From Bacillota bacterium (GTDB lineage Bacteria > Bacillota > Bacilli > Paenibacillales > NBRC-103111): a DNA stretch of 18,093 nucleotides. Positions 1 to 6,817 of this stretch are shown in pieces (position 1 is the first letter of the stretch; each line of letters starts with the position of its first letter). The translations under genes and the position numbers were made by a program. A model generated the notes under the pieces. The model saw only the letters and a program-made list of their open reading frames with translations, was not told where the DNA came from and ran no database searches. The DNA lies in the NCBI GenBank assembly GCA_023393235.1, contig JAEWMH010000147.1, forward strand, positions 1 through 18,093, written 5' to 3'.

Positions 1-582
1 ATTCTGGCCTATTTCCTGAGTGTGGAGATCGAGACCTGGAAGCGGATGGCCAGGGAGCATACCCCAGGCACCTTTAAGGTGGCGTTTAATTTTCTCCGGG
101 AAAATGTACTCCGTGGGATTGTGACCTACATAAAATCCACCCTGAAGCTGGTGTCTATTACAGGGGTGCTGGTATTCATCGGTCTTCTTCTGTTTAATGT
201 GGGAAATGCGTTTTCGGTGGCCCTGCTTTGCGCCTTCTTCGACGTGCTGCCGCTTCTGGGTGTATCCACCTTTTTCCTTCCTTGGATCGCTTACCTGCTG
301 ATTGTCGGCGAGACGGTCCTGGCGATCAAAATCTCCATCCTCACCGCCATTGTGCTCTTGGTCAGGCAGATTCTGGAGCCCAAAATCACCGGCGACTCCC
401 TGGGAGTGTCCGCCTTTACGATGCTGGCGTTTATGATTATCTCCCTCTCCCTGTTCGGGGTAGCGGGATTGATTCTGTCGCCGGTGCTCATCATCACCAT
501 CAAGGCCTTGAATGAGCAGGGGTACCTGAAGCGCTGGATCCGCAAGCCGGAGGATGACTACCAGCCGGAATACATTGATTGA
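1..582 (+). CDS. AI-2E family transporter / YtvI-like membrane protein, 3' part
   Basis: The frame is open from base 1, so the gene begins before the window; about 193 C-terminal residues are present. Several hydrophobic helices are visible: a pair around the LVSITGVLVFIGLLLF stretch, then the D-V-L-P-L-L-G-V loop and another long segment. The LEPKITGDSLGVSAF motif followed by a hydrophobic hairpin (MLAFMIISLSLFGVAGLIL) is the conserved C-terminal signature of the AI-2E transporter family (formerly UPF0118). That family includes the sporulation membrane protein YtvI and Na+/H+ antiporter-like members. The charged tail (RWIRKPEDDYQPEYID) is probably cytoplasmic. The GNAT gene follows 34 bp downstream with no terminator between, so the two may be cotranscribed. 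The substrate cannot be told from sequence, and the choice of YtvI over other AI-2E members is tentative. Confidence 0.85.
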   Translation: MLAYFLSVEIETWKRMAREHTPGTFKVAFNFLRENVLRGIVTYIKSTLKLVSITGVLVFIGLLLFNVGNAFSVALLCAFFDVLPLLGVSTFFLPWIAYLLIVGETVLAIKISILTAIVLLVRQILEPKITGDSLGVSAFTMLAFMIISLSLFGVAGLILSPVLIITIKALNEQGYLKRWIRKPEDDYQPEYID

Positions 583-616
583 CCACCGACCATCCTGAGC
601 AAAAGGAGCCGCCGCC

Positions 617-1084
617 ATGAACATCCGTTCCTTCCATATGGAGGACTACCATCTGGCGTATGACTTATGGTGCCGTACTCCCGGCATGGGACTAAGCGCC
701 TCCGACAGCGAAGAGAATATCCGCCGGTTCCTGGAGCGGAACCCCGGCCTAAGCTTTGTGGCGGAGGACAAAAAAGGGGGTGTCCAGGGTACGGTTCTGG
801 CCGGCCATGACGGACGCCGCGGTTTTCTTTATCATCTCGCCGTCAGCACCGCCTGCCGCGGGCAGGGCATAGGCAGACAGCTGGTCCTGGCGGCTCTGGA
901 CGCATTGGGCGGCCAAGGCATCATGAAGTGCCACATTATGGTGCTGGATGACAATGAGCTGGGACAGTCGTTCTGGAGCGGGCAAGGCTGGCTCAGGCGC
1001 GGCAATATCCTGCTCTATTCCCAAGACATTGGAGCCGACCAGGCAGACACCTGCTGTTCGTCCGACTCCAGCCGCACCTGCTGA
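617..1084 (+). CDS. GNAT family N-acetyltransferase (YpeA-like)
   Basis: A 155-residue GCN5-related acetyltransferase that transfers an acetyl group from acetyl-CoA to an amine; the acceptor is unknown. The acetyl-CoA pyrophosphate-binding loop R-G-Q-G-I-G is at residues 81-86, after the beta-4 strand FLYHLAV. The preceding strands (LSFVAED, GGVQGTVLAGHDGRRG) and the N-terminal IRSFHMEDYHLAYDLW helix resemble the E. coli YpeA type. The start ATG has AAAGGAG 8 nt upstream. About 20 C-terminal residues (GADQADTCCSSDSSRTC) extend past the fold and look unstructured, with three Cys. The gene probably shares a transcript with the upstream membrane protein and ends at the hairpin just downstream. 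Confidence 0.85.
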   Translation: MNIRSFHMEDYHLAYDLWCRTPGMGLSASDSEENIRRFLERNPGLSFVAEDKKGGVQGTVLAGHDGRRGFLYHLAVSTACRGQGIGRQLVLAALDALGGQGIMKCHIMVLDDNELGQSFWSGQGWLRRGNILLYSQDIGADQADTCCSSDSSRTC

Positions 1085-1117
1085 ACAAGATTGATACCTC
1101 CACACATACAATAAACG

Positions 1118-1147
1118 GCCCACCGATCAGGCGGGCTTGTTTTTTTT
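1118..1147 (+). terminator. Rho-independent terminator after the GNAT gene
   Basis: The stem GCCC-A-CC pairs with GG-C-GGGC (one A/C mismatch) around a 5-nt loop, and a run of mostly T follows (1137-1147). It sits 33 bp after the GNAT stop codon and should end the upstream transcript. Confidence 0.8.
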
Positions 1148-1470
1148 CGTTTTTAGAGAGAAAACCAGCTATTTTTGCCACAATAAAGAAATCAGAGACC
1201 GAAGTGCCAGCTATATAAGAGGAAGCTTCTCGGGATGTTTACGGGATATGGACAGTTATCGTAATTTGTCTTTCATAAGGTGGACATTCAGAAATAGTGA
1301 ATGCCCGGGGCTTCCGCTGCCACGAAACACAACATATAGAACAAAAACTCACTATTACCGCAACATATAGAAACACCCACTTCCACCTCCGCCTATCTGA
1401 CAATGTCCACTTTCCGACGGACAATTGTGCGGCTTTGTCCATTCCCTGCACACATCCCCTTGCCTTAATG
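1148..1470. other. Non-coding stretch with inverted and direct repeats
   Basis: No convincing gene is seen; the short frames here lack ribosome binding sites and protein-like composition. The block holds an inverted pair, GTGGACATT at 1280-1288 and AATGTCCAC at 1402-1410. A 12-bp direct repeat (CAACATATAGAA) lies between them at 1330-1341 and 1361-1372, 31 bp apart start to start. A further inverted pair, GGACAA and TTGTCC, lies at 1419-1440. It could be a decayed mobile element or a regulatory region; nothing identifies it. Confidence 0.4.
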
Positions 1471-1477
1471 ATTCCGG

Positions 1478-1506
1478 TTGACAGCAGCGTGGCCATTTTT
1501 TATAAT
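1478..1506 (+). promoter_or_regulatory. Sigma-A promoter of the marR-mmpL operon
   Basis: A perfect -35 box TTGACA (1478-1483), a 17-bp spacer and a perfect -10 box TATAAT (1501-1506) lie 85 bp before the MarR start codon. Such a fully consensus promoter fits a repressor-controlled operon. Confidence 0.85.
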
Positions 1507-1513
1507 TACCCAA

Positions 1514-1534
1514 GTGAATAGTTCACGTGTTGAA
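1514..1534. promoter_or_regulatory. Probable MarR operator just downstream of the -10 box
   Basis: GTGAA-TAG-TTCAC (1514-1526) is a perfect palindrome. It overlaps a second, imperfect one, TTCAC-GTG-TTGAA (1522-1534), giving three half-sites 8 bp apart. The position, spanning the likely +1 of the promoter, is where MarR proteins typically bind to repress their own operon. Binding by this MarR is inferred. Confidence 0.6.
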
Positions 1535-1591
1535 TTAAATGGTCAAGCCCGAATGAAGCTGACCTAAGTCGGTAGAGTTAGGAGATGGATT

Positions 1592-2047
1592 ATGGAGCCC
1601 AAAAAGCTTGATGCCCTGATTTCACGGTACGAGGATGTGTATCTCTTCGCCACCCGGATGATCGGGTCCATTGTGGCGGAGCTGGTGCAGGAAATGACCA
1701 TGGAGCAGTATTTTGCAGTCCGTTTCCTGTCCAAGCACGGGCCTTGTCCCGCTTCCCGCCTGGCTGAGGCCTGCGGGGTCAACCGGAGCGCGGTTACCGC
1801 TATGGTCGACCGACTGGTTACCAAAGGATATGTGACCCGCATCCGTGATGAAGTGGACCGGCGTGTAGTCTATCTGGAAACCACAGAGGCCGGCCAAACC
1901 GTTTATCACGCCACTCAGGAAAAAATCCGCCAGTTTGTGGAATTCTATCTGCAGCAGCTGGAGGAGGAGGAAGCGGAGGCCTTTATCCGGATTTACGAAA
2001 AAATCGGCAACATTATTTCCGTAAACAATGGAGGAGAACAGTCATGA
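1592..2047 (+). CDS. MarR family transcriptional repressor (YdgG-like)
   Basis: A 151-residue winged-helix regulator. The helix-turn-helix spans about residues 50-80 (GPCPASRLAEACGVNRSAVTA...), with the beta-wing at 84-95 containing the conserved D-x-x-D-R-R. The N- and C-terminal helices form the usual dimer interface. The ATG has AGGAG 7 nt upstream. The stop overlaps the start of the exporter gene (ATGA), so the two are translationally coupled. The arrangement matches Bacillus subtilis ydgG-ydgH, where a MarR protein controls an MmpL exporter. The perfect promoter and palindromic operator upstream suggest autorepression relieved by an unknown, probably lipophilic or antimicrobial, ligand. 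The ligand cannot be read from the sequence. Confidence 0.9.
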   Translation: MEPKKLDALISRYEDVYLFATRMIGSIVAELVQEMTMEQYFAVRFLSKHGPCPASRLAEACGVNRSAVTAMVDRLVTKGYVTRIRDEVDRRVVYLETTEAGQTVYHATQEKIRQFVEFYLQQLEEEEAEAFIRIYEKIGNIISVNNGGEQS

Positions 2048-5000
2048 AAATGATTTTGAAAAGCCGTTGGCTCATGATGGCCATTTGGATCGGCGGCCTT
2101 GTGGCGCTTTTGATGACAGCTCCCAGCATGGCCAATCTCGTCCGGGAAAAGGGCGGGATCGCCCTTCCTGAAGGTTACCCTTCCGTATTGGCCGCCGAGA
2201 TGCAGGAGCGCCATCAGACCAAGGATCCCGACGAGCTGTCCATTATCGCGGTGTTCCATAATGCTGCTGGCTTGACGTCCTCTGACAAGGAAGCCATCAA
2301 CGCCACGCTGGGCCAGCTGAAGTCCTCTGCCCAGAGCCTGGGCATCACCGGCATCATGTCCGCCTTCGACAGCAAGGAGCTGGAGTCCCAGATGGCGGCC
2401 AAGGACAACAAAACCATGATCGCCATGGTGAATGTAAAGCAGAACGGCCGGGACACCGCAGAGATTCGTGAGGCATTGCAAAAGCCCATGGAGAAGCTGC
2501 CCGTGGAGCATTATCTGACCGGCCAGCATCTTATTGATGAGGATGTGGTCATCAGCTCGGAAAAAGGGCTTCAGCGTACGGAGCTGATCACTGTTTTTTT
2601 CATTCTGATCGTGCTGGTGCTGGTATTCCGCTCTGTGGTTGCCCCTCTGATCCCGCTTGTAACCGTGGGCATTACCTATCTGGCCAGCCAATCCATCGTC
2701 GCTTTCCTGGTGGATCAGCTGAATTTCCCGATATCCAACTTTACGCAGATATTCTTGGTGGCGGTGCTGTTCGGGATCGGTACGGATTACTGCATTCTCC
2801 TGCTTAGCCGGTTTAAAGAAGAACTGGCCCATAACCCCGGGCAGGTTCAGGAGGCTATTGTCAAAACCTACTCCACTGCCGGACGGACCGTTATTTTCAG
2901 CGGATTGGCCGCTTTGGTGGGTTTCTCCACCATCGGTCTGGCCAGCTTCAAGCTGTACCAATCCGCCACCGCCGTAGCCATTGGCGTCGCCGTGCTGCTG
3001 GCGGCCTTGTTTACCATCGTGCCCTTCTTCATGGCGCTGTTGGGCGGACGGCTGTTCTGGCCCTCCAAACGGTCCAGTGAGCATCACGAAAGCCGCATGT
3101 GGGCGGCAACCGGAAGCTTCTCCCTGCGCAAGCCCTGGGCTGCTCTGCTGTTGGCAGCGGTTATTGTTGTGCCCCTTTTGCTCAGCTACAAGGGCACTCT
3201 GTCCTTCAATTCATTGAATGAAATCGGCGAAAACTACGATTCCGTGAAGGGCTTCAACCTGGTAGCCGACAGCTTCGGTCCCGGAGAAGCCATGACCACC
3301 AAGGTGGTGCTGGAAAGCGATAAGGCACTGGATAATGAAGAAGCCTTCGGCGTCATCGAAAAGGTCTCCCGCGAGCTGCTCCGTGCTCCCGGTGTAGCCA
3401 AGGTGCGCAGCCTCACCCGCCCTCTTGGGGAGGAGATGCCTGAATTCGCCGTAGCCAGCCAGGCCAAAACCGTCAGCGCCGGACTGGGACAGGGCAGCGC
3501 AGGGCTGGAAACCATCAAGAACGGGCTGGCCGAAGCCTCCAAGTCCTTAAGCGGCTCCGCCCCCCAAATGGCGCAGGCTACAGACGGCATCAACCAACTG
3601 GTTGATGGCACAGGCAAGCTGAAAAACGGCGTGGAGGAGCTGCAAGCCGGGCTCACCCGCATTGAGCAGGGTGTCCGCAGCGGCGCTACCGGCGCCGGAG
3701 ATCTGGCCAACGGCATCGCTGCTCTGGAGAAGAGCGCCCAGCAGCTGGCAGACAGCGGCAATCAGCTGCTGAGCGGCTATGAAGCCGCCAAAAACGGGCT
3801 GGGCCAGCTCTCCGGCATGTATAATGCCGTGCAGGCCGGGCTGAAGGATTCCGCCGCCGCGCTGGCTTCGCTGGAAGCCCGGTTTGCCGCACTGGACGGC
3901 AAATTCCCGGGACTGGCCGAGGACAGCGACTTCATCACTGTCCGCCAAACCGTGGCTCAGACCGCCAAAGGGATCGGCGAGCTGGAAGCCGGGCTGGGCC
4001 AGCTTACCGCCCAGCTCAGCAATGTCCAGGCCGGCCTGGTATCGGCCAACGCCGGCCTGTCCCAGCTTGTGGCCGGCCAATCCGGCGTCGCCGGCGGCAT
4101 CAAGCAGGTGGGCCAAGGGGCCGACAGCCTGGAAGCCGGCCTGACTGCCGCCGCCAACGGCCAAAGCCAGGCTGTAGCTAACCTGCCCGCCATCCAGGCA
4201 GGGCTGACCCAGCTGGCCCAAGGCCAGGGCGAGCTGGCCAACGGCTTCTCCTCCGTAGGCGGACAGCTGCAGCAGCTGGTCAGCGGCCTGGACCAAAGCG
4301 CAGGCGGCATCGGCCAGGTTCAAACCGGCCTAACCGCGGCACAGGCTTATCTGAACGAGCTGGCTGCCGCCCAGGACAAGGAAACCTCCGGCTGGTTCTT
4401 CCCCAAGGAAGCGGCGCAGAACCCGCAGTTCCAGCAGGTGCTGGCCACCTACCTGTCTCCGGATAAGAAGCTGGCCAGCTTCGAGCTGGTGCTGGCTACC
4501 AATCCCTACGAGGCCGAGGCGATGGGCTCGATTGACGGCATCCGGGAGGCAGCGGAGAAAGCCATTCAGGGCACGGCTCTGGAGGGCAGCCAAATCGGCA
4601 TAAGCGGCGTTACCTCGGTGTACCATGACCTGGACAACATGTCCAGCTCCGATTACAAACGCACCGTGCTGCTAATGCTCATCGGCATCACGCTGGTTCT
4701 CATCATCCTGCTGCGTTCCCTGGTGATGCCCATCTACCTGATCGCATCCCTGGCGGTCTGCTACTTCTCGTCCCTGGCGGTAAACGAGCTGATCTTCGTC
4801 CGCATTCTGGGCCATACGGGCACAAGCTGGGCCATCCCCTTCTTCGGGTTTGTTATGCTGATGGCGTTGGGTGTAGATTACAGCATCTTCCTCATGGACC
4901 GGTTCAATGAGCATAAGGATGATGAAACTGCGGAAGCCGCCATCCTCACCGCCATGAAAAAGATGGGTACCGTCATCGTGTCCGCCGTGATTATTCTGGC

Positions 5001-5175
5001 CGGCACCTTCGCCGCCATGTACCCATCCGGTGTGATGTCGCTTTTGCAGATTGCTACTGTGGTTTTGGCCGGTTTGTTCCTCTACGCGCTGTTGTTCCTG
5101 CAATTTGTGGTGCCCGTCATGGTGAAGCTCTTCGGCCGCGGCAACTGGTGGCCGTTTATGCCCAAACGCAAATAA
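2044..5175 (+). CDS. MmpL/RND-superfamily exporter (YdgH-like)
   Basis: A 1043-residue membrane exporter with the duplicated MMPL layout. TM1 is near residues 10-27, followed by an extracellular domain to about 180. A five-helix bundle lies at about 183-335, with the proton-relay motif G-I-G-T-D-Y near residue 246 followed by LLSRFKEEL, and another TM is near 360-380. The second TM bundle begins near 875 and carries the matching G-V-D-Y-S near residue 942 followed by LMDRFNEH. Between the halves a very long extracellular insert (about 390-860) contains low-complexity A-G-L-x-x-L / G-x-x-Q-L repeats at about 475-775. These are like the YhgE/Pip-type coiled-coil repeats and probably form a stalk reaching into the wall. 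Length exceeds B. subtilis YdgH because of this insert. A GGAGGAG site lies 7 nt before the ATG, which overlaps the MarR stop. Likely role: efflux of a toxic amphiphile or lipid export under MarR control; the substrate is unknown. Confidence 0.9.
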   Translation: MKMILKSRWLMMAIWIGGLVALLMTAPSMANLVREKGGIALPEGYPSVLAAEMQERHQTKDPDELSIIAVFHNAAGLTSSDKEAINATLGQLKSSAQSLGITGIMSAFDSKELESQMAAKDNKTMIAMVNVKQNGRDTAEIREALQKPMEKLPVEHYLTGQHLIDEDVVISSEKGLQRTELITVFFILIVLVLVFRSVVAPLIPLVTVGITYLASQSIVAFLVDQLNFPISNFTQIFLVAVLFGIGTDYCILLLSRFKEELAHNPGQVQEAIVKTYSTAGRTVIFSGLAALVGFSTIGLASFKLYQSATAVAIGVAVLLAALFTIVPFFMALLGGRLFWPSKRSSEHHESRMWAATGSFSLRKPWAALLLAAVIVVPLLLSYKGTLSFNSLNEIGENYDSVKGFNLVADSFGPGEAMTTKVVLESDKALDNEEAFGVIEKVSRELLRAPGVAKVRSLTRPLGEEMPEFAVASQAKTVSAGLGQGSAGLETIKNGLAEASKSLSGSAPQMAQATDGINQLVDGTGKLKNGVEELQAGLTRIEQGVRSGATGAGDLANGIAALEKSAQQLADSGNQLLSGYEAAKNGLGQLSGMYNAVQAGLKDSAAALASLEARFAALDGKFPGLAEDSDFITVRQTVAQTAKGIGELEAGLGQLTAQLSNVQAGLVSANAGLSQLVAGQSGVAGGIKQVGQGADSLEAGLTAAANGQSQAVANLPAIQAGLTQLAQGQGELANGFSSVGGQLQQLVSGLDQSAGGIGQVQTGLTAAQAYLNELAAAQDKETSGWFFPKEAAQNPQFQQVLATYLSPDKKLASFELVLATNPYEAEAMGSIDGIREAAEKAIQGTALEGSQIGISGVTSVYHDLDNMSSSDYKRTVLLMLIGITLVLIILLRSLVMPIYLIASLAVCYFSSLAVNELIFVRILGHTGTSWAIPFFGFVMLMALGVDYSIFLMDRFNEHKDDETAEAAILTAMKKMGTVIVSAVIILAGTFAAMYPSGVMSLLQIATVVLAGLFLYALLFLQFVVPVMVKLFGRGNWWPFMPKRK

Positions 5176-5219
5176 ACCGGACAGCGTCTGTTCCTTTCCC
5201 ACAATTTCACATCATTCCG

Positions 5220-5237
5220 CCGCAATCCTGCGGTTTT
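5220..5237 (+). terminator. Weak hairpin-T terminator after the exporter gene
   Basis: CCGCA-atcc-TGCGG (5-bp stem) followed by TTTT lies 44 bp after the exporter stop. The stem and T-run are short, so termination may be incomplete. Confidence 0.4.
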
Positions 5238-5260
5238 CCTCCGGTAAAGTAATCCTTGGA

Positions 5261-5282
5261 TGGGGAGGACAGTTCCTCCCCC
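5261..5282. promoter_or_regulatory. GC-rich hairpin in the leader of the secreted-protein gene
   Basis: TGGGGAGGA-cag-TTCCTCCCCCA forms a 9-bp inverted repeat with a 3-nt loop, 20 bp before the ATG of the next gene and just ahead of its AAGGAGGG site. It lacks a T-run, so it is not a normal terminator. The GGGGAGGA arm is itself SD-like, so the hairpin may stabilise the mRNA or tune translation; that role is inferred. Confidence 0.4.
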
Positions 5283-5302
5283 ACTTTCAAGGAGGGATAA
5301 CC

Positions 5303-5977
5303 ATGAAATACTGGAAACAAAGCCTGATCGTACTCGGCATATCCGCATTGGCTCTGCCGGTGGCCGCTATGGCCGCTCAGGAGGGGGGGCCTGCACTCTC
5401 CAGACATGCCTCCATTCCCCCGCTGGCCCAAAGCAGCCTCTCCAAAGCCGGAAATACCGCCCAAACAGCTGCAAGCAACGCCAAAAAGGCGCTCCGGGAG
5501 TCGGCTTCGTTAGGTGTGAATAAACAGATGTATTACACGCTGCTTTCGGAAAAATACACACCCGGCGATACAGAGCAGTGGAAAGCGGTTTTTGCGGAAC
5601 GGGACCGTCTGCTTGGGGAACTGAAGGCAATCAAACCCACCGCGGAGGAAAAAACAGCCATGAAGGAAAAGCTTTCCGCCGGGCTGGAGAAGCTGCGCGA
5701 GGAGCGCAAGGCAGGTACGCTGGATAAACAATCGCTCCAGGACCAAATCAAGGGGCTGAAGGAAAGTCTCGGGGGGCTTAAGGCTCTGAAAACAGAAAAT
5801 TGGGACAGCGTGCTGACCGGCCGCAAGGAGCTTCAGCAAAGCTTTACCGCTGCAATTGAAGCCGGCGATGCCGGGGCGATCAGCACTGTGCTCCCCAAGC
5901 TGCTGGAGCAAACCCGCGGGGAGAACACGGCTTTGGGCCAACTGGTGGCCAAGCTGCAAGCGGAACTGGCGCAATAG
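5303..5977 (+). CDS. Secreted coiled-coil protein of unknown function
   Basis: A 224-residue protein not recognised as a named family. The N-terminus is a classic Sec signal peptide: MKYWKQ, a hydrophobic core (SLIVLGISALALPVAAM), and A-M-A/AQ as a type I cleavage site near residue 24. There is no lipobox Cys and no further TM segment. The mature part is hydrophilic, Lys/Glu/Leu-rich and strongly helical, with coiled-coil character from about residue 95 to the end (charged segments such as KLSAGLEKLREERKAGTL and DQIKGLKESLGGLKALK). Start choice is supported by AAGGAGGG 5 nt upstream. It lies between the exporter and the CssRS pair and has its own terminator, so it may be monocistronic. A role as an extracytoplasmic chaperone or stress-related factor is only suggested by its neighbours. 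Confidence 0.75.
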   Translation: MKYWKQSLIVLGISALALPVAAMAAQEGGPALSRHASIPPLAQSSLSKAGNTAQTAASNAKKALRESASLGVNKQMYYTLLSEKYTPGDTEQWKAVFAERDRLLGELKAIKPTAEEKTAMKEKLSAGLEKLREERKAGTLDKQSLQDQIKGLKESLGGLKALKTENWDSVLTGRKELQQSFTAAIEAGDAGAISTVLPKLLEQTRGENTALGQLVAKLQAELAQ

Positions 5978-6019
5978 TCCAAACCGGCGGCCGTTCCAGA
6001 ATAGCAGTCAGCATTGTCA

Positions 6020-6065
6020 AGAGGCTCTGCAGCTTCCATACGGAGGACTGCAAGCCTCTTTTTTC
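6020..6065 (+). terminator. Rho-independent terminator after the secreted-protein gene
   Basis: AGAGGCT-c-TGCAG pairs with CTGCA-AGCCTCT across a loop of about 15 nt and is followed directly by six T. It separates the secreted-protein gene from cssR. Confidence 0.85.
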
Positions 6066-6066
6066 A

Positions 6067-6095
6067 TTGCAGCAGTCCGGCGCTTGCTATATGAT
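6067..6095 (+). promoter_or_regulatory. Probable cssRS promoter
   Basis: TTGCAG (6067-6072), a 17-bp spacer and TATGAT (6090-6095) lie just after the terminator and 35 bp before the cssR start. The boxes match sigma-A consensus at 4/6 and 5/6. Confidence 0.55.
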
Positions 6096-6130
6096 GAACC
6101 CAAACCCATGGACAGGACGAACGGAGATGG

Positions 6131-6817
6131 ATGCCGTTGAGCTATTTATTATATTTGGCGGAGGATGAACCCAGCCTGAGCCAGGTGCTGGCTGCTTATT
6201 TGGCCCGGGAAGGATGGATGGTGGAGGTTTTCACCAACGGGGAAGCGGCCAGGCAAGCCATACCCGAAAAGCCCCATTTGTGGATTTTGGATATTATGCT
6301 TCCCGGCGTGGACGGGTATCAGCTGATCAAGGAGATCAAGCAGCATGATCCCGCCGTCCCTGTTATCTTCATTTCGGCCCGGGATGCGGATCTGGACCGG
6401 ATTCTGGGGCTGGAGATGGGCAGCGACGATTATTTGCCCAAGCCCTTTTTGCCGAGAGAGCTGGTGATCCGGTCCTGGAAGCTTCTGGAGAGAGTGTACC
6501 GTGATGCCGGAAGCGGACAGCTGCCTTCTCCCTTATACCATATGGCCCCCTACACCTTGGATGTGGCCCGGCGCACCTTGTTCAGCCAGGGGAATCCCAT
6601 TGACCTGACCTCCAAGGAATTTGACCTGACCGCTCTGCTGTTCTCACATCCCGGACAAGCCTTTACCCGTGAGCAACTGCTCCGGCAAATTTGGGGGGAA
6701 GATTATTTTGGATCGGACCGGGTAGTGGATGATCTGATCCGGCGTGTCCGGCGGAAGCTGCCCGGGCTTAGGCTGGAGACCTTGTATGGCCACGGATACA
6801 GGCTGGTGCGGCCATGA
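6131..6817 (+). CDS. cssR: CssR-like response regulator (secretion stress)
   Basis: A 228-residue OmpR/PhoB-family regulator. The receiver domain runs about residues 5-118, with acidic E11-D12, phospho-acceptor D54 in W-I-L-D-I-M-L-P, the switch region F-I-S-A-R and K104 in L-P-K-P-F. The C-terminal winged helix (about 130-228) carries SKEFDLTALLF and SDRVVDDLIRRVRRKLPGLR. The phrases PHLWILDIMLP, VPVIFISARDADLDR and GSDDYLPKPFLPREL are those of Bacillus CssR, which with CssS senses misfolded secreted protein at the membrane-wall interface and activates quality-control proteases such as HtrA and HtrB. Those targets are not in this window. GGAG lies 4 nt before the ATG, which is close but usable. 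The stop overlaps the kinase start (ATGA). Confidence 0.9.
   Translation: MPLSYLLYLAEDEPSLSQVLAAYLAREGWMVEVFTNGEAARQAIPEKPHLWILDIMLPGVDGYQLIKEIKQHDPAVPVIFISARDADLDRILGLEMGSDDYLPKPFLPRELVIRSWKLLERVYRDAGSGQLPSPLYHMAPYTLDVARRTLFSQGNPIDLTSKEFDLTALLFSHPGQAFTREQLLRQIWGEDYFGSDRVVDDLIRRVRRKLPGLRLETLYGHGYRLVRP

Noticed and set aside
1137..1521. Short plus-strand frames in the gap before marR
   Set aside because: They lack ribosome binding sites, one starts inside the terminator T-run, and the translations have no protein-like composition.
1993..3087. Long minus-strand open frame (364 codons) opposite the exporter gene
   Set aside because: It lies fully antisense to the well-supported MmpL gene, has His/Gln/Gly-rich shadow composition, no ribosome binding site and no recognisable motif.
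3547..4323. Minus-strand open frame (258 codons) antisense to the repeat region of the exporter
   Set aside because: Its repetitive composition mirrors the A-G-L repeats of the real gene on the other strand; it is a shadow caused by GC-rich codons.
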